This document shows positions 59,334-64,000 of a stretch of 64,000 nt of DNA, piece by piece; the first letter of the stretch is position 1; the number at the start of each line of letters is the position of its first letter. This stretch comes from Sphingomonas naphthae (lineage in GTDB: Bacteria; Pseudomonadota; Alphaproteobacteria; Sphingomonadales; Sphingomonadaceae). Both the position numbers and the translations under genes were made by a program. The notes under the pieces are model-generated. The model saw nothing but the letters and a program-made list of their open reading frames with translations. It searched no databases and had not been told where the DNA came from. The DNA lies in NCBI RefSeq assembly GCF_028607085.1, contig NZ_CP117411.1, forward strand, positions 868,001 to 932,000. The letters are read 5' to 3'.

Positions 59334-60479
59334 TCATCCGTCAGTCGGCGTTGCCATGTGGGTCTGACAAACCCCTGCCAGCCGCCAATATCCGATACAT
59401 TCGTTTTGACAGCACAAGCTCTTACGGTGTGCAATCGTTGATCGATCGATTGCATTCGGTGTTTGTGCGCCAATCATACCCATGATCGATTCAAACTCCC
59501 CACGGAGCAATGCTAGCACGCGCTGAACCCCTGCGCTGCCGCTTACCGCCAAACCCCAGAGCGCCGGCCGTCCGATCAATGTCGCTCTCGCGCCCAGTGC
59601 CAGCGCCTTGGCGATGTCCGCGCCCGTTCGGATGCCGCCGTCGACGAGAATTTCGATCCGCCCGTCCAGACTACCGGCGATCGCCGGTAGCACCTCCGCC
59701 GTGGCGAACCCCTCTTCCAGCAGCCGCCCGCCGTGGTTGGAGACGATGATCGCATCGGCGCCATGATCGGCAGCCAGCACGGCATCCTCTGGCGTCATGA
59801 TGCCCTTGATGACGAGAGGCAGCGCACTTTGCGCCCGTAGCCATTCGATGTCGCGCCATGTCAGTCGCGCATCATGATCCCACCGATCGCCGGGCGCGAG
59901 ATGTCCGCTGCGGGGATGGCCATGTGCCGGATGGATATGCCCAACCGCCGCCAGCGCCGCGCGCATCGGGCCGAGAACCCAGGGGCGCACGGGCATGTCT
60001 ACCGTCAGGCAGAATGCCTTGCACCCGGCCGCCGCGGCGCGCGCCATAACATCCGCGACGAAGGCCCGTTCCTGTCCGCAGTACAGCTGGAACCAGAGGT
60101 CGGCGCCGGCCTTGCCGACATCTTCCACCGGCAGGCTGCTGTTCATGCTCAGCACCATCACCGTGCCGGCGGCTGCGGCGGCGCGCGCGGTCGCCAATTC
60201 CGCGTCGGGATGGACGAGGCCGTGCAGGCCGGACGGTGCGATCATCGCCGGGAATGAGAGTTTCGTCTGCATAACCGTCGTCGATGGATCGCATCGGCTG
60301 ACATCACGCAGCACGCGCGACCGCAGTCCCCATTCATGCCACGCCCGGCGATTGGCGCGCACACCGGCTCCTTGGCCCGCGCCCTCATTGGCCATGTCAC
60401 GCGCCGCGGTGGACATCAGCCTCTTGGCCTGTGCTTCGAATTCGTCGAGGTGGAACAGATCGTCCGCAGCGACAGTCAT
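59334..60479 (-). CDS. FMN-dependent alpha-hydroxyacid dehydrogenase/oxidase
   Basis: A 381-residue member of the lactate/mandelate dehydrogenase family: FMN-binding Lys225, catalytic His249 and Arg252 in SNHGGR, and LVDGGIRTGADIAKAL. It oxidises a 2-hydroxy acid to a 2-oxo acid. The last about 30 residues (SLCCQNECIGYWRLAGVC and beyond) are an unusual Cys-rich tail not expected for the family. They lie next to the IS6 remnant, so the original stop may have been lost in a rearrangement. The start overlaps the IclR stop by 4 bases (60476-60479). L-lactate is not assumed as substrate. Confidence 0.84.
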   Translation of the reverse strand: MTVAADDLFHLDEFEAQAKRLMSTAARDMANEGAGQGAGVRANRRAWHEWGLRSRVLRDVSRCDPSTTVMQTKLSFPAMIAPSGLHGLVHPDAELATARAAAAAGTVMVLSMNSSLPVEDVGKAGADLWFQLYCGQERAFVADVMARAAAAGCKAFCLTVDMPVRPWVLGPMRAALAAVGHIHPAHGHPRSGHLAPGDRWDHDARLTWRDIEWLRAQSALPLVIKGIMTPEDAVLAADHGADAIIVSNHGGRLLEEGFATAEVLPAIAGSLDGRIEILVDGGIRTGADIAKALALGARATLIGRPALWGLAVSGSAGVQRVLALLRGEFESIMGMIGAQTPNAIDRSTIAHRKSLCCQNECIGYWRLAGVCQTHMATPTDG

Positions 60480-61360
60480 CGCGAAGCTCCGGTCATATCG
60501 GCATCGGCGCGTTCATGCGGGGCATTCCACCACTTCGCGCCGCTCTCCGCATGGTATCGGGCTTCATAAGCGCGGCTGATCGTCCAGGCTTCGTCGGTCA
60601 GGATGCGCGCCAGCGGCGTGACCTCTGCGCCGGAGAGCCGCGCGCCGCTGATCGTGGTGATGCCGATCGACGCGAGCAGGCGACGCGCACTGTCCAAGAT
60701 CGGTACCGCCAGGCCAAACATCCGGGGAGCGTGGCCGAGCGTGGCCGTCGCATAACCTTGCCGACGGATCGAGGCGAGCGCCGCCTTCAGGCAGTCCGGC
60801 GCGAACGTCGGGTGCGCCTGAAGTCGATCGCGATTGTGGGCCATCACTTCTTCGATCTCGTGCGAATTGAGGAAGGCGAGGAGCGCCAGTCCCGCCGCGC
60901 CGACGCCCAACGGCGCGCGCGAGCCGACATGGCCGATCGTCGGGGCATGGCCATCCGGCACACGCTGATCGATGCACAGCCCATCATAGCCCGAGCGCAC
61001 GAGCAAATGGGCACCGTGCCCGAGTTGGTCGCAGATCCGCACCAGCGAGCCCTTGGCCAAACTGCGCAGGTCATGGTTGGGGCCAGCGGCGGCGCCCAGC
61101 GCCACGATTTCCATTCCGAGCCGATAGCGGCGCGATCCTCGCGCGCGCTCCGCAAGCCGCTCGTCGACCAAGGCGACCAGCAATCGGTGTGTCGTCGATG
61201 CCGCCAGTCCGGTCGCGGCGGCGACGTCGGCGATGCTTGCGCCTTGGCTGCCATGCACCGCCAGCACGCGCAGTACCGCTGCCGCGCGATTGATGGACTG
61301 CGCGCCGGGAGAGGCCGCCTTCCAAGCGATGAACCCATCGGACGTGCCGGGGCTAAGCAT
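60476..61360 (-). CDS. IclR family transcriptional regulator
   Basis: A 294-residue IclR protein: a winged helix near residues 20-85 (INRAAAVLRVLAVHGSQGAS, GLAASTTHRLLVALVDE), then the GAF-like effector domain with RSGYDGLCIDQRVPDGHAP. The ATG at 61360 overlaps the end of the oxygenase gene by 8 bases; the longer frame upstream lacks homology. It lies between the oxygenase and the FMN dehydrogenase, overlapping both, and is thus co-transcribed with them. It probably acts at the TTCCAT/ATGGAA palindrome upstream of the oxygenase gene. Confidence 0.86.
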   Translation of the reverse strand: MLSPGTSDGFIAWKAASPGAQSINRAAAVLRVLAVHGSQGASIADVAAATGLAASTTHRLLVALVDERLAERARGSRRYRLGMEIVALGAAAGPNHDLRSLAKGSLVRICDQLGHGAHLLVRSGYDGLCIDQRVPDGHAPTIGHVGSRAPLGVGAAGLALLAFLNSHEIEEVMAHNRDRLQAHPTFAPDCLKAALASIRRQGYATATLGHAPRMFGLAVPILDSARRLLASIGITTISGARLSGAEVTPLARILTDEAWTISRAYEARYHAESGAKWWNAPHERADADMTGASR

Positions 61361-62402
61361 GTTGAGCGGATTGTTCCCGCGCGGCGGCGCGAGCCTGATG
61401 CGCGTAGACCGAGGCGAGATAGCCGGCGATATAGTCCTCATAGCGGATTGGTGCGAAACCCGCCGAACCATCAGCCCGTGCGCAGGTCGGCACCGGCGCG
61501 ACCACCGCATCGAACGCGGGATTGTAGAACAGCGGTATCGAATAGCGATCGCGCGGGAGGCCACCGACGACCCTGTGCGGCGTGGCGAGGAAACGTCCGT
61601 TGGTGAAACGCACGAGGCAATTCCCGCCGTTCACCAGTATATCGCCGGGCCGTACCGGCGCGGGAATCCACCGTTTCGATCGGGTGAAGATCTCGAGGCC
61701 CGCCTCTTTGGCCTGCGGGAGAAGGGTCATGAAGCCGGCGTCGGTATGTGGCGCGGCGCCAAAGTGATCCGGACCACCGAGGTGCGCGGGATAATGGCCG
61801 AAGCGGCAGGGAATGTCGGCTCGGACGAAGAACGGAGCGAAATAATCGGCCGGCAAATCGAGCGCCAAGGCATATAGCGGCAGCATCCGCCTACCCAATT
61901 GCTCCATGGCCACCATATACTCGCCGACGGTGTCCCGAAATCCGGGGAGTCCTTCCGGCCACTTGTTGCGCCGGAAACGGCGGCCCGCGAGCAGTTCGGG
62001 ATCGTCATCGGGGATGTCCCGTCGTAGCCACAGCGCCTCGCTGAGATCGGGCTTATGGCGACCATCGACGACCGCATCGCCATATTTGATCTCGCTGCTC
62101 TGCATCGGCGCATAGCCGGTTTGCTGCTCATCGATCTTTATGCTCGTTTTGCGATCAAGCGGCTGCGCGTGGAAACGAGACGTCTCCGCGAACATGCGGT
62201 CGATCAGATCTTGCGGCACGCCGTGGTTGTGAATGTAAAAGAAACCGATCCGCTCCTGGGCATCGCGCAGACCCGCGCCAAGCTGCTCCGCAGCGCCGGC
62301 CTTGCCGGCAAGATAATCGCCGAGATCGAGTACCGGAATTTCTTCCAGTCCGGCTCTCGGCCAGTGATGCTGCGCGGTATCAATCGTCGGCTCGCTCGCC
62401 AT
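61353..62402 (-). CDS. 2-oxoglutarate/Fe(II) oxygenase, isopenicillin N synthase-like
   Basis: A 349-residue enzyme of the isopenicillin N synthase/2OG-Fe(II) family: N-terminal DIOX_N segment (FFYIHNHGVPQDLID) and catalytic His219-x-Asp221 (PHTDAGF), His276 (TPHRV), with 2-oxoglutarate contact Arg286-x-Ser288 (RYS). Such enzymes hydroxylate or desaturate small molecules. The palindromic IclR-like site lies 83 bases before its start. It is followed by the IclR and FMN dehydrogenase genes with short overlaps, so it probably makes a 2-hydroxy acid that the FMN enzyme oxidises; that is inference. Confidence 0.87.
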   Translation of the reverse strand: MASEPTIDTAQHHWPRAGLEEIPVLDLGDYLAGKAGAAEQLGAGLRDAQERIGFFYIHNHGVPQDLIDRMFAETSRFHAQPLDRKTSIKIDEQQTGYAPMQSSEIKYGDAVVDGRHKPDLSEALWLRRDIPDDDPELLAGRRFRRNKWPEGLPGFRDTVGEYMVAMEQLGRRMLPLYALALDLPADYFAPFFVRADIPCRFGHYPAHLGGPDHFGAAPHTDAGFMTLLPQAKEAGLEIFTRSKRWIPAPVRPGDILVNGGNCLVRFTNGRFLATPHRVVGGLPRDRYSIPLFYNPAFDAVVAPVPTCARADGSAGFAPIRYEDYIAGYLASVYAHQARAAAREQSAQHA

Positions 62403-62484
62403 TCCTGCTTTCCTCTTCCCGACTTGTTTTTCTGTTTCTTCAGATTACCCGGTGGCGAGGGAGGGTCGAGGTTGGGGCTTTCTA

Positions 62485-62499
62485 TTCCATATTATGGAA
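62485..62499. promoter_or_regulatory. TTCCAT-ATT-ATGGAA palindrome, candidate IclR operator
   Basis: TTCCAT at 62485-62490 and ATGGAA at 62494-62499 are perfect inverted arms around ATT. The site lies in the 124-base gap between the alpha/beta hydrolase gene (stop at 62527) and the oxygenase start (62402). It resembles the TGGAAAT/ATTTCCA-type arms bound by IclR. An IclR regulator is encoded two steps downstream in the same string. Confidence 0.6.
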
Positions 62500-62526
62500 G
62501 AACGACCTGTGACGCCCGGTTGGACG

Positions 62527-63312
62527 TCAGTCGGTTGCGCCTTCGCCATCGGCCGCGCCCCGCAACACTGCCTCGACGAAGGCGGCCGGATCGTCGAGCA
62601 TGGGGAAATGGCCGCACCCGGGCAGTACGATCAGAGCGGCGTCCGGGCGAAGTGCCTCGAATTTCGCCCTGTCGGCCAGGGTAGGCCCGTTGCCGCCGAT
62701 GACCACGGTGGCCGGAACCGAGCCTGCCGCATAGGTGCCGGCGGCATCGAAATCGCGCACCGCCCAGCCGAGATCGACCAGCGTCCAGCTTCCGCATTTG
62801 TTACGATCGATGTTCCAGCGACGATGCAGATCCGGGGTGAGCGCGCGGATGCGTTTGGCCAGCGCGTCAAACGGCGTGTCGGGGATGGCGCACATCGCCT
62901 CGAACATCGGCCAGTTGGCGTCATACCAGGCGGAATCGCGCAGCGGCGCTTCCGCCAGGACGACGCGCGACAGGCCGGCCGGTCGGGTGACCGCGTGATG
63001 CATGGCGATGTAGCCACCGATCGAGACGCCGGCCAGGATCACGTCGGCGAGACCGAGGGCGGCGATCAGACCCGCAAGGGCTTCGTCGTGACCGGCGATC
63101 GTCATATGGCGCAGCAGCGGATCGGAATCACCGTGACCCGGCATGTCCCATGCAATCACCCGGTGATGCTCGCTCAGTGGTGCGATCACATGTTCGAACT
63201 CGTAGGCCGATCCGCCGCCGCTGTGCAGCAGGACCAACGGCTGACCTTCACCGGCTTCAAGGTAGTGGATGCGACGCCCTTCGACCTGGACGAAACCGTC
63301 ACGCGCGATCAT
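62527..63312 (-). CDS. Alpha/beta hydrolase
   Basis: A 261-residue alpha/beta hydrolase with nucleophile Ser97 in GVSIGG and His235 in GCGHFPMLDDP; the acid residue is probably in the VIGGNGPTLADRAK region. It is related to lactonases and 3-oxoadipate enol-lactone hydrolases, but the substrate is unknown. It overlaps the DUF1330 gene by ATGA (63309-63312). A second alpha/beta hydrolase precedes that gene, with the same GHFP-DDP end, so the two may be paralogues. No signal peptide is present. Confidence 0.85.
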   Translation of the reverse strand: MIARDGFVQVEGRRIHYLEAGEGQPLVLLHSGGGSAYEFEHVIAPLSEHHRVIAWDMPGHGDSDPLLRHMTIAGHDEALAGLIAALGLADVILAGVSIGGYIAMHHAVTRPAGLSRVVLAEAPLRDSAWYDANWPMFEAMCAIPDTPFDALAKRIRALTPDLHRRWNIDRNKCGSWTLVDLGWAVRDFDAAGTYAAGSVPATVVIGGNGPTLADRAKFEALRPDAALIVLPGCGHFPMLDDPAAFVEAVLRGAADGEGATD

Positions 63313-63641
63313 TCGGATACACTCCCGCTCATGTCGTCCGGTCCTTCGACAACGACCAGTTCGTTGATCCCCGCGCCGCCAAGGCGATAGGCCGCCGCGG
63401 CGCGATATTCGGGCGATTGATGGAAGCGCACGGCGGTCGCCACATCGGGAAACTCGACGAGGACATGTCGTTCGAAGGTGGAACCGCCTTCCAGCACGAT
63501 CTGCCGTCCGCCGCGCGCGAGAAAACGGGCGCCCATCGTCGGAAACAGCAGGGCGCTCGCCTCGCCGGCGCGGCGGGCATATTCGGCGTAGCCATCGGGG
63601 TCCACGACATGGGACCGGCCGATCCAATAGGCTTTAGCCAT
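63309..63641 (-). CDS. DUF1330 protein
   Basis: A 110-residue protein of the dimeric alpha-beta barrel DUF1330 family: MAKAYWIGRSHVVDPDGYAE, RFLARGG, RHVLVEFPDVATAVRFHQSP and EYRAAAAYR. The family has no defined reaction, though related dimeric barrels act as lactone isomerases or monooxygenases. It lies between two alpha/beta hydrolase genes, 2 bases after one and overlapping the other, so all three form one transcript. Confidence 0.86.
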   Translation of the reverse strand: MAKAYWIGRSHVVDPDGYAEYARRAGEASALLFPTMGARFLARGGRQIVLEGGSTFERHVLVEFPDVATAVRFHQSPEYRAAAAYRLGGAGINELVVVEGPDDMSGSVSE

Positions 63642-63643
63642 CG

Positions 63644-64000
63644 TCAGCCTCCGAAATGCCGCAGGATCGCCGCCGCCGTGGCGGTGGGATCATCGGTCTG
63701 GGGGAAGTGGCCACTGTCGCCGATGATCTCGAGTTGCACGCGCGGATTGAGTGTCGGCAGCAGCAACGCGGCATCGGGCGCCACGCCCCGAATGCCGTTG
63801 AGGAACAGCGTCGGCACCCGGAGCGAGCGGATCCGATCAAGGGTTGCGTCCGCATCGTCGCGGCCGGCCCACAGCACGTCGATCATCGTCCAGCCGCCCG
63901 CCTTGTGCCGATCCATGCGAAGCCGGAGCGCGAGGTCCGCGGGGACGGCGCGAAAACGGCCCGCAACCTGTTCGGGGGTCTCGTCCGGAACAGCGAACAT
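63644..64000 (-). CDS. Alpha/beta hydrolase, C-terminal part (runs off the window)
   Basis: The frame is open to the right window edge and ends at 63644; 118 codons are visible. The C-terminal half of an alpha/beta hydrolase is clear: LRMDRHKAGGWTMIDVLW, VPTLFLNGIRGVAPD and the catalytic His in SGHFPQTDDP. The GHFP-DDP end matches the hydrolase at 62527-63312. An ATG lies exactly at the edge, but the missing N-terminal half, including the nucleophile, must lie beyond it. Confidence 0.8.
   Translation of the reverse strand: MFAVPDETPEQVAGRFRAVPADLALRLRMDRHKAGGWTMIDVLWAGRDDADATLDRIRSLRVPTLFLNGIRGVAPDAALLLPTLNPRVQLEIIGDSGHFPQTDDPTATAAAILRHFGG

Noticed and set aside
59334-60479. lldD L-lactate dehydrogenase
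   Set aside because: The family is broad, no lactate permease or LldR is near, and an oxygenase/IclR context suggests another 2-hydroxy acid.

Overview
The window looks like the chromosome, or a large replicon, of a sphingomonad (Alphaproteobacteria, Sphingomonadales). The reasons are uniformly high GC, four TonB-dependent receptors with periplasmic plug start motifs of the EIVVTAQRR type, an abundance of short-chain dehydrogenases, SnoaL-like proteins, TetR/GntR/IclR/LysR regulators and oxidoreductases, and IS6-family remnants. No rRNA, tRNA, CRISPR array or replication origin was seen. Because GC is high, many long ORFs on the opposite strand are shadows and are not annotated.

Region 1 (1-5.7 kb, minus strand): a tight gene string of isochorismatase-like hydrolase, chloroperoxidase-like alpha/beta hydrolase, XapX protein, Tat-type amidohydrolase, DoxX protein, alginate-export-type porin and the start of a YoaK/DUF1275 protein. 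Region 2 (6-24 kb): accessory catabolic genes. These are a TauD-like dioxygenase, two paralogous SnoaL-like proteins, a lipoprotein PQQ dehydrogenase with a C-terminal cytochrome c domain, two paralogous TetR regulators, a CMD/AhpD-like protein, two TonB receptors, two SDRs, a GntR regulator, and a three-gene molybdenum hydroxylase operon with its own cytochrome c. The substrates cannot be read from sequence. Region 3 (23.7-27.2 kb): a decay zone with pieces of MFS, SnoaL and membrane PQQ glucose-dehydrogenase genes and an IS6 end around an intact old yellow enzyme and LysR gene.

Region 4 (27.2-37.9 kb): HupE/UreJ and DUF4198 proteins suggestive of metal handling, a DUF4394-autotransporter / hypothetical / DUF4331 / small lipoprotein operon, a TonB receptor and an FeS-type bacterial photolyase. 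Region 5 (37.9-45.3 kb): stress and molybdenum genes, namely a UVR-motif protein, large catalase KatE, a second catalase-family protein, and a YdeP-type molybdoenzyme with fdhD and mobA.

Region 6 (45.4-59.3 kb) is the most interesting part. A co-directional catabolic operon (TonB receptor, MFS importer, SDR, LeuC-like, LeuD-like, isocitrate-lyase-like, SDR, D-2-hydroxyacid dehydrogenase, IlvD-like, HIBADH-like, GntR regulator) lies between two IS6 remnants in the same orientation. The operon begins with a promoter that overlaps a GntR-like palindrome. Its enzyme content fits a pathway that hydrates a substituted maleate-like acid and cleaves the resulting alkylmalate into pyruvate plus a carboxylate, but the substrate is not known. 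Region 7 (59.3-64 kb, minus strand) is a second catabolic string: FMN alpha-hydroxyacid dehydrogenase, IclR regulator, 2OG-Fe(II) oxygenase, two alpha/beta hydrolases and a DUF1330 protein. An IclR-like palindrome lies inside it.
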